36,069 nt of DNA from Actinomycetes bacterium (GTDB taxonomy: Bacteria; Actinomycetota; Thermoleophilia; Solirubrobacterales; Solirubrobacteraceae): contig JAJZWB010000025.1 in assembly GCA_021846845.1 (NCBI GenBank), positions 1 through 36,069 on the forward strand, written 5' to 3'. Both the position numbers and the translations under genes were made by a program. Each line of letters opens with the position of its first letter. Position 1 is the stretch's first letter. Below the pieces are notes generated by a model. It worked only from the letters and a program-made list of their open reading frames with translations, did not search any database and was not told the origin of the DNA. Positions 1-6,923 of the stretch are shown piece by piece.

Positions 1-215
1 GAGCGCCGCTTGACCGGACGGCCGTAGGGCGTGCGTCCTTCGCGGTGCTCGAGAGCGCCTGGGCGCTGGCGCCGGGGGTGCGCCGCGCTCGTGTCGCACC
101 CGGCGACGGTGACAGCACACGAGCGTACGGCGGATGCGTGCGAGGCGCCCGCGGTTGTGTCGCCGTCACACGGTGTTCACAGTGGCGGAAGGCGCAGCGG
201 CTAGGCTTCGGCGCC

Positions 216-725
216 ATGGATGTGGAGGTGGGAATCAGAACGCGGAGAACGCACAAGGCGTTTCGGACGGATGCTGTGGCGAGTGTCCTGCTGGATGAGC
301 TTCTGGAGCTCGCACGCTGGGCGCCGAACCACCATCTGACGAACCCGTGGCGGTTCCGCGTGCTCGGCCCCGTCGCGCGGGAGCGGCTGAAGCAGGCAGC
401 GGGTCCGCAGGCTGCCTCCAAGCTCGACCGAGCGCCGGTGCTGATCGCGGTGTCAGCCGTCTGCTCGGGCGATGAACTGCAGAACGAGCAGGATCTGTGC
501 GCAACGGCTTGCGCGGTGTACGCGGTGTTGCTGGGCGCGCACGCTCGCGGCCTCGCCGGCTACTGGAGGACTCCTGAGGTGCTGCGCACCCCCGAGGGGC
601 TTGCGGCGGTTGAGATTGCGCCCGAAGAACGCTTCGTCGCTCTGGTCCATCTCGGGTGGCCGGTGCAGGAGCGCAGGCCACCCGCGCGTCTGGGTACCGA
701 CCAGGTGGTGGCCCACCTGCGCTGA
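216..725 (+). CDS. Nitroreductase-family protein
   Basis: 169-residue protein resembling small nitroreductase-fold flavoproteins, which use FMN to reduce nitro groups, quinones or related substrates with NAD(P)H. The N-terminus has the family pattern: RRTHKAF (the conserved 'R-R-S-x-R-x-F' start), then LLELARWAPNHHLTNPWRF, equivalent to the FMN/substrate motif 'A-x-x-APS-x-x-N-x-QPW-x-F'. The central LCATACAVYAVLLGAHARGL matches the helix after the FMN site, and LVHLGWP the C-terminal 'GYP' strand. The ATG at 216 is chosen because homology begins immediately after it; the frame is open upstream to 45, but that stretch reads as non-coding, basic and low-complexity. A TAGGCT box (202-207) lies 8 bp upstream of the ATG, so the mRNA may be leaderless. 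The gene stands alone. Substrate unknown; family assignment is fairly secure. Confidence 0.85.
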   Translation: MDVEVGIRTRRTHKAFRTDAVASVLLDELLELARWAPNHHLTNPWRFRVLGPVARERLKQAAGPQAASKLDRAPVLIAVSAVCSGDELQNEQDLCATACAVYAVLLGAHARGLAGYWRTPEVLRTPEGLAAVEIAPEERFVALVHLGWPVQERRPPARLGTDQVVAHLR

Positions 726-954
726 CGCGGGCCGGCGTTCGCTCGGAGGGTCGCGCCGTCGTCGCCTCGCCCAACGTCGACCCTTCGTGGGTGGTTCGGC
801 AGGGCGTGACGGCTCTCCCGTGAGCTCCGCGCCTCGGTCGTGCAGCGAGGTCGGGTACGGGCCGGTCGATCCGCGCTGCGGAGTGCCCCGGCAGGGACAT
901 GCACGCGACGGACTGGGTGCTGGCGTCCGGGCTGGCAGCGACGTGAGGAGGACG

Positions 955-1464
955 GGCGAATGGAACCTGGACCGGAGCGCTGGCCGAGCTCATGAGCCGC
1001 CAACTCTTTCTGAGCTGCGCCCGGCGGTGATGATGGTCGACGCATCGAGCTCAGGGAGCGGATGACGATCGTCGCGCATGGGATCAGCTTCGAGGGGGGT
1101 CAGGATCCCTGTCGGGCTGTGGGAAGGCGGCAGCGAGAACGCGACGGTCGCGACCGCGCTGCTGTCTGGCCTGGTCGGGCGAGGACTGGATCTCGAGCAG
1201 GGGATGCCGTTCGTGCTGGACGGACCTAGGGCGCTGCGCGAAGCCGTGCGGACCGTGTCGGGCGAGGTTCCCGTCCCGAGATGCGCTCGTCATGAAGGGA
1301 GAAACGTGATCAGGCATCTGGCCGAGCGCGATCGGCCACCGGTCCTCGCGCGGTGCGGCGCGTGGGCGCAGACCGACTATGACCGACGTCTCTCATCGAC
1401 GAGCGATCGCCTCGCGGCCGGCAGGCCCCACCATCCCGGTGTCGCCAACCCGATCGGGCGCTAG
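955..1464 (+). pseudogene. IS256/mutator-family transposase relic
   Basis: Decayed fragment of an IS256-type DDE transposase. From 1078 the frame reads GVRIPVGLWEGGSENATVA, then LLSGLVGRGLDLEQGMPFVL, DGPRALREAV, PVPRCARHEGRNVIRHL and ERDRPPVLARC. These match the family core: 'LGLWEGSTENATV', the 'DGGKALRKAV' block with a catalytic Asp, and 'QRCxxHKxRNV'. Upstream pieces continue in other frames: SELRPAVMMVDG and ELRERMTIVAHGISFEG occur around 1010-1100, with net +1/-1 shifts near 1005, 1036 and 1095. The N-terminal DNA-binding half and the C-terminal Glu block are not recognisable, and I see no terminal inverted repeats or target duplication. The element is dead and old. It occupies most of the gap between the nitroreductase and the toxin/antitoxin pair; 726-955 holds nothing else that I can support. 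Confidence 0.8.
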
Positions 1465-1506
1465 GTGATGTCGGGATGGTCGAAGCGATCGTCTCGCCGG
1501 CTTGGA

Positions 1507-1836
1507 TCAGGGTTGGCAGTCGACCGCGATCGCGAGAGCGCCGCAGATCTCGCGCATGCGGGCGTCTGCCAGCCGACCGAGCCGTTCGACGAGGACCCCT
1601 AGCGAGACGCTCTCGACCGAGTCCAGGTTGACCGCCGACCGCAGCGGAATCGGGTCTGGCCCGGGTTCGAGGATGACCTCGCTGGAGAGTGACCTGATGG
1701 TCGTCGTGCACGGAGCGATCAGTGCCCGTCTCAGTCGAGGGATCGCGGCGTCACGCGAGAGGACGACCACGGGGCGGCGGCCCACCTCCTGCAGTTCACA
1801 CCACCAGACCTCACCTCGTGCTGGAGGTCCGCTCAC
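1507..1836 (-). CDS. MazF/PemK-family toxin (endoribonuclease)
   Basis: 109-residue protein with the MazF/PemK (CcdB-fold) signature. The N-terminus [22 protein letters not shown] matches the family 'GDIWWVDL...G-RPVVVLS' start, and the following strands [14 protein letters not shown] and [22 protein letters not shown] correspond to the 'V-x-P-x-T' and 'v-ld-l-t-v-k-l-G-l' strands. Members of this family are mRNA interferases or gyrase inhibitors; here RNase activity is inferred. The GTG start overlaps the antitoxin TGA as GTGA, indicating translational coupling with the toxin second, the usual order for mazEF. Length is normal and the gene appears intact. It sits beside a transposase relic, a common setting for mobile toxin/antitoxin modules. 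Confidence 0.88.
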   Translation of the reverse strand: MSGPPARGEVWWCELQEVGRRPVVVLSRDAAIPRLRRALIAPCTTTIRSLSSEVILEPGPDPIPLRSAVNLDSVESVSLGVLVERLGRLADARMREICGALAIAVDCQP

Positions 1837-2069
1837 GAGGCGGCTGCTGCTTCTCGGAACGACGCCAGGTCACCCCAGGCGTCGGGCTCCTGCGGAGGGT
1901 GCTCGTCATATGCGACGTAGCTTTCGTCGATCTCCACCGCGCGATGCCGAGCGAGAAGCGCTTGCAGCGCTTCATCGACGAGCGCCGCGTCACTCAATCC
2001 GGATCGCAGATGCCGTGCGTCGTCGAGCAGCTCGGCGTCGACTGTCGTGCTGATGCGTGTGCGGGCCAT
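1833..2069 (-). CDS. Type II antitoxin, ribbon-helix-helix-like
   Basis: 78-residue partner of the MazF-like toxin. It begins [19 protein letters not shown], the short beta strand plus helix typical of ribbon-helix-helix antitoxins (basic strand with alternating residues, then 'D-x-x-LLDEAR'). The acidic C-terminal half ([20 protein letters not shown]) fits a disordered toxin-binding tail. RHH antitoxins bind their own operator as dimers and cap the toxin. The frame is open 66 codons further upstream, but the ATG at 2069 is preferred because the RHH fold starts there and a CATCCT box (2076-2081, minus strand) stands 6 bp before it. The stop is embedded in the toxin GTG. I see no obvious palindromic operator in 2070-2250. 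The identity as antitoxin rests on fold pattern and position. Confidence 0.85.
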   Translation of the reverse strand: MARTRISTTVDAELLDDARHLRSGLSDAALVDEALQALLARHRAVEIDESYVAYDEHPPQEPDAWGDLASFREAAAAS

Positions 2070-2254
2070 GCCATAAGGATGCCACGGTGGCGGTGACGCG
2101 CCGGCATGACGTGAGGACCGGGAACTGCACACACGCCTCGATGCCCCTCCCATCGCTCGGCGGTCGTCGACTCGCGCGATCGCAACGGCGAGACTGGTCG
2201 CGCGCGCCAATGGCATGCTGTCGGGGCACAGAGCTGGCACAAATGCGGCCAGCA

Positions 2255-2282
2255 AGAAGCCCCGCATCAGCGGGGCCTTTTC
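2255..2282 (-). terminator. Intrinsic terminator downstream of tRNA-Arg
   Basis: Perfect 7-bp stem GCCCCGC / GCGGGGC with a 4-nt loop (2259-2276). On the minus strand it is followed by TTCTT, and on the plus strand by CTTTTCT, so it could act in both directions. It begins about 11 bp past the 3' end of tRNA-Arg(ACG). Confidence 0.85.
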
Positions 2283-2287
2283 TGAAG

Positions 2288-2361
<74 letters not shown>

Positions 2362-2554
2362 GTATCTGGTTGTCTGCTGGAGGACATGTCCGCCAAGTGG
2401 CGGCGCCCGCCGGGGCGAGATCCCGGCGACCGGCCGATTTCCGTGCGCGCGATCGGTCGCACGCACGGTCGTCTTCCGGATGGCCAGACGGCAAGGATAA
2501 CGAGGCTTGCAGATCGGGAGGCGTCCGCCGCCCGGATTCGCCGCGGAACCGGGC

Positions 2555-3088
2555 TCACGGGCGGCGATTCGGCCTGCGGCGGATCGAGTGCGCGCTCCGG
2601 TCGGTGGTCGCGCGCGCGGAGGCGCGCGACCACCGGGGGACGCTGCGCGGACGCCGGTGATCCGTGGCGGACCCGTGCGGATCGGCGGCGGCGCTGCTCT
2701 CGGGGCTCTCCCAGCGCGCGACGGTGAACCCGATCAGGGTCGGGACCTGGACGGCGTAGACGACCAGCGAGAGCGTCAGGACCACGAGGGGGCCGCCGCT
2801 GAGATGGTCTCGCAGGAAGGCGTACTCGATCATGCCGGCCGTGAACGCATAGGCCAGGAATGCCCACCCGGACACCTGGCGGAAGCGGCCCCAGGCGAAG
2901 TCGCGCACGCGCGTCAGCAGCCCGAGGTTGACGGCCAGCAGGGTGGACGAGGCGACCAGCAGCACGATGGCGGGTGCGAGCGGGACGTGCTGGGGGATGT
3001 GGGAAGCGAGATAGATGCCCCCGACGACGATCAGCGCCAGCGAGAGCATTCCCAGCTCGGTGAAGGGTGGGTGGCGGCGCCCGCTCAC
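2555..3088 (-). CDS. Small integral membrane protein, unknown function
   Basis: 177 residues with about four predicted membrane segments: LSLALIVVGGIYLASHI (about 15-31), APAIVLLVASSTLLAVNLGLL (38-58), WAFLAYAFTAGMIEYAFL (75-92) and LVVLTLSLVVYAVQVPTLIGF (101-121). I do not recognise a family. The GTG start overlaps the stop of the upstream membrane protein as GTGA, so the two are translationally coupled and probably work together. The last 50 residues (after WESPES) are Arg/Ser/Ala-rich and look like read-through of non-coding DNA: a 14-bp perfect hairpin (2602-2635) lies inside them, where a terminator would be expected. The true functional protein may end near residue 130, or the 3' end may have suffered a frameshift. 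Confidence 0.7.
   Translation of the reverse strand: MSGRRHPPFTELGMLSLALIVVGGIYLASHIPQHVPLAPAIVLLVASSTLLAVNLGLLTRVRDFAWGRFRQVSGWAFLAYAFTAGMIEYAFLRDHLSGGPLVVLTLSLVVYAVQVPTLIGFTVARWESPESSAAADPHGSATDHRRPRSVPRWSRASARATTDRSAHSIRRRPNRRP
2602..2635. repeat. Perfect 14-bp inverted repeat (strong hairpin)
   Basis: Left arm CGGTGGTCGCGCGC (2602-2615), 6-nt loop, right arm GCGCGCGACCACCG (2622-2635). It has no T tract. It lies inside the low-complexity 3' tail of the 2555-3088 reading frame and may be the transcription stop of the two-gene membrane operon. Confidence 0.8.
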
Positions 3089-3699
3089 GACGACGCGAGC
3101 TTGGTCATGATCACCAGCGTCGCGACCTGCATCAGCCCGAGGATCCCGGCGCAGTAGAGGAACCGCTTCATCAGGCGCTCGATCACGTCGCCACGCGGCC
3201 GGGGCTTTCGCAGCTCGAACAGCACCGCGATGTTGGCGGGCTCCAGCAGTCCGAGCGCCAGCACCGACATCACTCCGACGACGATGAAGCTTGCGACCAC
3301 CCAGCCGTGCTCGGGGTAGCTGGAGAGGTTCGTGCCCATCTTGGCCGACAGCTGCCAGCCTGCCGCCAGCGTCGCGGTCACGAGCGTCGGCATCAGCAGC
3401 ACCATCTTCGGCATGAGCCTCGTCGTCAGCTCGACCCGAGCGGGGACGGGCATGCGGCCGATGATCGGTCCCAGCACCAGGCCCAGGAACAGGTCGACGA
3501 TCGTCCAGCCGGCGCCGAACGCGACGTGGAAGAAGACGAGGGGCCAGAGCTTGTTGACGGCGATCGCGGCGATCAGCCCGGCCATCACGATCGCCACGAT
3601 CATCAGGCCGCGCCGCGGGACGATCTCGAACGCAGGCGGCTGAGAGGCCTGAGCTTCAGAGGGCGTCAGCGCTTGGGGCGGGACTGCGAACTCGGTCAT
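3085..3699 (-). CDS. Integral membrane protein, unknown function
   Basis: 204 residues with about five or six hydrophobic segments, for example GLMIVAIVMAGLIAAIAVN, LVFFHVAFGAGWTIVDLFLG, MVLLMPTLVTATLAAGW, WVVASFIVVGVMSVLALGLL and LYCAGILGLMQVATLVIM. The His in VFFHVAFGAGW and the Trp-rich loops recall CopD/DUF2269-like membrane proteins, but this is only an impression. The ATG at 3699 (MTEFAVPPQ) is chosen because the frame upstream (to 3795) is Arg-rich and runs up to the tRNA-Ser gene. The stop overlaps the GTG of the downstream membrane gene, so the pair forms a two-gene operon that probably ends at the hairpin at 2602-2635. Function unknown. Confidence 0.78.
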   Translation of the reverse strand: MTEFAVPPQALTPSEAQASQPPAFEIVPRRGLMIVAIVMAGLIAAIAVNKLWPLVFFHVAFGAGWTIVDLFLGLVLGPIIGRMPVPARVELTTRLMPKMVLLMPTLVTATLAAGWQLSAKMGTNLSSYPEHGWVVASFIVVGVMSVLALGLLEPANIAVLFELRKPRPRGDVIERLMKRFLYCAGILGLMQVATLVIMTKLASS

Positions 3700-3794
3700 C
3701 CGGTGGAGCCATGCCGGCGGGTCTGCACGATTCCGGTCGCGACCGATCATACCCCCGCGCAGAAACGCTTGTGACGTTCGTCTCGTCCCGCGCA

Positions 3795-3881
3795 CGGAGG
3801 GGGCGGGATTCGAACCCGCGATGGGCTCGCGCCCATGCCGGTTTTCAAGACCGGTGCATTCGACCGCTCTGCCACCCCTCC
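3795..3881 (-). tRNA. tRNA-Ser (anticodon TGA)
   Basis: 87-nt class II tRNA on the minus strand. Acceptor GGAGGGG pairs with CCCCTCC. The anticodon arm is CCGGT-CTTGAAA-ACCGG (TGA), followed by a long variable arm (TGGGC..GCCCA) and a T arm GGGTTCGAATCCC. CCA is not encoded. Upstream (minus strand) a TAGCAT box (3893-3898) could be the -10 element. Confidence 0.97.
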
Positions 3882-3897
3882 TGGCCCACGGGATGCT

Positions 3898-4003
3898 AGT
3901 GCAACGCGCCGGAGCGGCCTGGTCTCACGCCACGGTCCGGATGAGCCGCAGTCGGTCGGAGGCCACTCCCAGTGCAACGCGCCGGAGCGGCCCGGTCTCA
4001 CGC
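3898..4003. repeat. 33-bp direct repeat between divergent tRNA-Ser genes
   Basis: Two copies (3898-3930 and 3971-4003), 73 bp apart start to start, with one mismatch. Both begin AGTGCAACGCGCCGGAGCGG and end GGTCTCACGC. Copy 1 abuts the -10-like box of tRNA-Ser(TGA); copy 2 lies mid-gap. Confidence 0.9.
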
Positions 4004-4133
4004 GACATCCGGACGCTCCCGGCTTGCCGGCCGCGGGGAGTCGCCGAAGCGAGGCCTCGAACCGCCGCTGCGCGTGGGTCGTCTCAATCCAGGCAGGGGC
4101 CCGGGCTAGGCCCTCCGCTCGCGCCGACCCGGT

Positions 4134-4139
4134 TACACT
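4134..4139 (+). promoter_or_regulatory. -10-like box for tRNA-Ser(GCT)
   Basis: TACACT, ending 14 bp before the mature 5' end of tRNA-Ser(GCT). The -35 region is not recognisable. Confidence 0.45.
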
Positions 4140-4153
4140 CCACGAAGCCCTTG

Positions 4154-4242
4154 GGAGAGGTGGCCGAGTGGCTGAAGGCACTCGCCTGCTAAGCGAGTAT
4201 GGGGTTCACACTCCATCGCGGGTTCGAATCCCGCCCTCTCCG
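4154..4242 (+). tRNA. tRNA-Ser (anticodon GCT)
   Basis: 89-nt class II tRNA. Acceptor GGAGAGG pairs with CCTCTCC. The anticodon arm CTCGC-CTGCTAA-GCGAG carries anticodon GCT. A long variable arm and T arm GGGTTCGAATCCC follow, with discriminator G. CCA is not encoded. It is divergent from tRNA-Ser(TGA), so two serine isoacceptors sit 272 bp apart. A GTTTTC run follows the 3' end, without a clear terminator hairpin. Confidence 0.97.
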
Positions 4243-4384
4243 TTTTCGAGCGTGGCCGGCCCGCAGCATCCGACCCCCGCCCGCGCCCGGGCGTGTCAGA
4301 CCGATCCGCGGTCGTGTGGCCAGCCCCGCGGCCGCGGTGCCCGATGCGCGTCCGGTTCGGCTGCTGAGCTTGCCCGACTGAGTC

Positions 4385-5041
4385 TCAGCTGCTGCGCTTG
4401 CCGGACTGCGTCGCGGCGGTGCCGAAGACCCTGTCCCAGAAGGGCGAGCTGACGCCGTAGGCCAGGTCGTGGTTCTGGAAGTGATGGCGCATGTGCAACT
4501 CGCGCAGCCGCCGTCCAAGCGCCGTCTTGGGACGATGATGGTGCACGTAGTAGTGGATCATGTCGTAGACCAGGTAGCCCGTGAGGAACCCGGCGCCGAA
4601 CGGGAGGAAGGCCGGCGTCCCGAGCACCAGGTAGAAGATGAGCACGAAGATGGCCGCGAGCGGGATGCTGACCGCCGGAGGCATGACCAGTCGCAGCGGA
4701 TCGTTGGGATGGTCGTGGTGCACGCCGTGGATGATCCAGTGCACTCGGGCTCCGATCCCGTTCTCCGGCTCGAAGTGGAACACGATCCGGTGCAGCCAGT
4801 ACTCGGTCAGGGTCCAGAACAGGTATCCGCCCAGCACCCAGACGGGCGTGAGCGCGCCGGAGCCCTGCACCAGCCCGTCGACGAACAGCGCGACGATCAC
4901 CGGCACGAACATGATCGGCGGAACCGCCGGGTGCACGCGGCTCAGACGGTCGAGCAGGTCGGACTCGAACATGCGCGGCGAGGCGCGCAGGGCGTCGGTA
5001 CGGCGCAGGCTCTTCAGGTCGTCCGCTCGGTGGCTGGCCAC
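4385..5041 (-). CDS. Fatty acid hydroxylase superfamily (di-iron membrane hydroxylase)
   Basis: 218-residue membrane protein with the His-box set of the sterol desaturase/fatty acid hydroxylase superfamily: WLHRIVFHF (about 83-91), HWIIHGVHHDHPND (101-114), YYVHHH (164-169) and HMRHHF (183-188). These His clusters bind a non-haem di-iron centre facing the cytoplasm. About four membrane segments flank them. Spacing resembles FA2H-like and Scs7-like enzymes that 2-hydroxylate acyl chains; substrate not deducible. The GTG start at 5041 (protein MASHRADD) is supported by a TAAGAT box exactly 6 bp upstream, implying a leaderless mRNA; an alternative start is Met24. Stand-alone gene. Confidence 0.9.
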   Translation of the reverse strand: MASHRADDLKSLRRTDALRASPRMFESDLLDRLSRVHPAVPPIMFVPVIVALFVDGLVQGSGALTPVWVLGGYLFWTLTEYWLHRIVFHFEPENGIGARVHWIIHGVHHDHPNDPLRLVMPPAVSIPLAAIFVLIFYLVLGTPAFLPFGAGFLTGYLVYDMIHYYVHHHRPKTALGRRLRELHMRHHFQNHDLAYGVSSPFWDRVFGTAATQSGKRSS

Positions 5042-5047
5042 ACTGAG

Positions 5048-5053
5048 ATCTTA
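5048..5053 (-). promoter_or_regulatory. -10 box, putative leaderless promoter of the hydroxylase gene
   Basis: TAAGAT on the minus strand with 6 bp between it and the GTG at 5041, so transcription would begin at or next to the start codon. No convincing -35 element. Confidence 0.5.
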
Positions 5054-5158
5054 GCGGCGCCCAGATGCCGTCCAGGCTCGTGTCTCAGGTCGGTCCGCTG
5101 CCAGAGGGCGGCGCCACGGCGGGGCCCTCGGCTGCGCCGTCCATGGTCGCCGGCGGCG

Positions 5159-5476
5159 TCAGCGGGCGGCGTCATCGGCGGGCATCGCGAGGACGACGTG
5201 GCCCACCGACAGCGCCACGAACTCGCGCCGCTCGACCCGCGTGGGGCTCTCGAGACTCGTCACCTCCACCTCGGTGAGCGCCAGGAACTGGCGCTCAGAG
5301 GCGTTGAGGTAGTCCGTCAGGCGGCTCCGGTAGCCGTCGGCCGGCAGGCGAAGCGTGCCGGTGATCCGGTGACGGTCCGTCTCGATGATCACGCGCTCGT
5401 CCCTCTGCTCCACGGTCGCGCACGATACCGGCCGTCCGCCGGTGCGCACGCTCGCCCCCGGCGTCCGCCCTGACAT
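5159..5476 (-). CDS. Conserved small protein, unknown function
   Basis: 105 residues, predicted soluble, mostly beta with one helix: ERVIIETDRHRITGTLRLP, then GYRSRLTDYLNASERQFLAL, LTEVEVTSL and REFVALSVGHVVLAMP. The pattern (strand pair, 'R-L-S-D-Y-L-N' motif, closing strands ending in LAMP) is one I associate with a small actinobacterial domain of unknown function; I do not claim a name or role. The ATG at 5476 is the only good start; the first 25 residues are variable and homology probably begins at EQRDERVI. The start lies only 12 bp from the divergent gene at 5489, so the two may share a promoter zone. Confidence 0.72.
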   Translation of the reverse strand: MSGRTPGASVRTGGRPVSCATVEQRDERVIIETDRHRITGTLRLPADGYRSRLTDYLNASERQFLALTEVEVTSLESPTRVERREFVALSVGHVVLAMPADDAAR

Positions 5477-5488
5477 CCTCCGGTGCGG

Positions 5489-5779
5489 ATGCCCGCGTCG
5501 TCACCGCCGCGCTGGTGGCAGGCTCGCCGAGCGCAGAACCGCAAGCCCGCGACCTACCGGTGCCCGCTCTGCGGCGAGCTGCTGCCTGCGCTCAGCGAGC
5601 ACATGCTGATCGTCCCCGAGGGGGATTCCTCACGGCGGCGCCATGCTCACACCGAGTGCGTTCTGCGTGCGCGCCGCGCGGGACTGCTGCCGACCCGTGA
5701 GGAGTGGGAGCGATCGCAGTCGGGACGTGAGCGGCGACCGCGGCTCTGGAGCCGCGTTCGCGCCATGCTGCGGCGCTGA
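5489..5779 (+). CDS. Small zinc-ribbon-like protein, unknown function
   Basis: 96 residues. TYRCPLCGELLPALSEHML carries a CxxC followed by a conserved His, and RRRHAHTECVLRAR adds two His and a Cys. Together these could bind one zinc ion in a treble-clef or HNH-like arrangement. The C-terminus (TREEWERSQ, then a basic tail) is helical and positively charged, suggesting nucleic acid contact, but no nuclease residues are certain. The ATG at 5489 is chosen; a GTG at 5483 in the same frame would add two residues. Divergent from the small gene at 5159-5476. Function unknown. Confidence 0.7.
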   Translation: MPASSPPRWWQARRAQNRKPATYRCPLCGELLPALSEHMLIVPEGDSSRRRHAHTECVLRARRAGLLPTREEWERSQSGRERRPRLWSRVRAMLRR

Positions 5780-5828
5780 GCGCTCCCGGTCCGTTCCCGA
5801 CCGTCCGCTCGCCCGAGCCGCGCTCGGG

Positions 5829-5834
5829 TAGGGT
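5829..5834 (+). promoter_or_regulatory. -10-like box upstream of the LLM oxidoreductase
   Basis: TAGGGT with 8 bp to the ATG at 5843. The position fits a leaderless or nearly leaderless transcript. Confidence 0.4.
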
Positions 5835-5842
5835 CCGGGTGC

Positions 5843-6892
5843 ATGGCTCGCGAGCTGCGACTCGGACTGAACCTCGGCTACTGGCCCGGGGCGCCGCCGC
5901 CCGGCGCGGCCGAGGCTATCGCCGAGGCGGAGAGGCTCGGGTTCGACTCGATCTGGACCGCGGAGGCGTACGGCTCGGATGCGCTGACGCCGCTCGCGTG
6001 GTGGGGAGCGTCCACGACCTCCATCAGGCTCGGCACCGCGATCGTGCAGATCTCCGCTCGCACCCCGGCCGCCACCGCGATGGCCGCGATGACGCTTGAC
6101 CACCTGTCCGGCGGCCGCCTGATCCTCGGTCTGGGCGTGTCCGGGCCGCAGGTGGTGGAGGGCTGGTACGGGCAGCCGTTCGCCAGGCCGCTCTCTCGCA
6201 CGCGGGAGTACATCTCGATCCTGCGCTCGATCTGGGCACGCGAGGGCCCGGTGACCAGCGAGGGACCGCATTATCCGCTGCCGCTGAGCGGGGGGGACGG
6301 GGTCACCGGGCTCGGAAAGCCGCTGAAGTCGAGCCTGAGACCGCTGCGCTCGGAGATCCCCATCTACCTTGCGGCCGAGGGCCCGAGGAACGTCGCGCTG
6401 GCGGGGGAGCTGTGCGACGGCTGGCTGGCGCTGTTCTACTCGCCCCACCACGACGGCTTCTATCGCGATGCCCTTCGTGAGGGCCTTGCGCGGCCGGGCG
6501 CTCGCCGCTCCGCCGACGAGTTCCAGGTTGCGGCGACGGTGCCGCTGATCGTGACCGACGACGTCGAGGGCGCGACCGACGCGCTGCGGCCGATCTACGC
6601 GCTGTACTTCGGCGGGATGGGCGCGCACGGTGCCAACTTCCACGCCGACGTCGCGATCCGGATGGGCTACGAGGCTGAGGTGGCTCGGATCCAGGAGCTG
6701 TACCTGTCGGGTCGCAAGGCGCAGGCGGCGGCGGCGGTGCCCCGGGCTCTCCTGGAGCAGCTGACGCTGATCGGCCCGCCCGCGAAGATCCGCCACGACC
6801 TCGAGGCGTGGCGGGACTCGATCGTGACGACCCTGCTGATCGCCGGCGATCCGGCCACGCTGCGCGCGGCAGCCGAACTGGTGCTCGGCTGA
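5843..6892 (+). CDS. LLM-class F420-dependent oxidoreductase
   Basis: 349-residue luciferase-like monooxygenase-fold (TIM barrel) protein. Diagnostic stretches are LGLNLGYWP at the first strand, AERLGFDSIWTAEAYGSDAL, IRLGTAIVQISARTPAATAM, LDHLSGGRLILGLGVSGPQVVEGWYG and the late IYLAAEGPRNVALAGELCDGWL. These match the F420-type group of mycobacteria and other actinomycetes (Rv3520c-like). Such enzymes move hydride between coenzyme F420 and a varied substrate; cofactor choice is inferred from family, as FMN-type relatives exist. Full length. The ATG at 5843 is preceded by TAGGGT and no Shine-Dalgarno. Stand-alone; no F420 biosynthesis gene is in the window. Confidence 0.88.
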   Translation: MARELRLGLNLGYWPGAPPPGAAEAIAEAERLGFDSIWTAEAYGSDALTPLAWWGASTTSIRLGTAIVQISARTPAATAMAAMTLDHLSGGRLILGLGVSGPQVVEGWYGQPFARPLSRTREYISILRSIWAREGPVTSEGPHYPLPLSGGDGVTGLGKPLKSSLRPLRSEIPIYLAAEGPRNVALAGELCDGWLALFYSPHHDGFYRDALREGLARPGARRSADEFQVAATVPLIVTDDVEGATDALRPIYALYFGGMGAHGANFHADVAIRMGYEAEVARIQELYLSGRKAQAAAAVPRALLEQLTLIGPPAKIRHDLEAWRDSIVTTLLIAGDPATLRAAAELVLG

Positions 6893-6923
6893 CCGCGACC
6901 GCGTTCGCGCTCCGCGTTCGCGC

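Noticed and set aside
45-215. Upstream extension of the nitroreductase frame
   Set aside because: Basic, low-complexity and without family similarity; homology begins at the ATG at 216.
3898-4003. Integrative-element attachment sites next to tRNA-Ser
   Set aside because: The repeats do not match tRNA 3' ends and no integrase is present; only 73 bp separates the copies.
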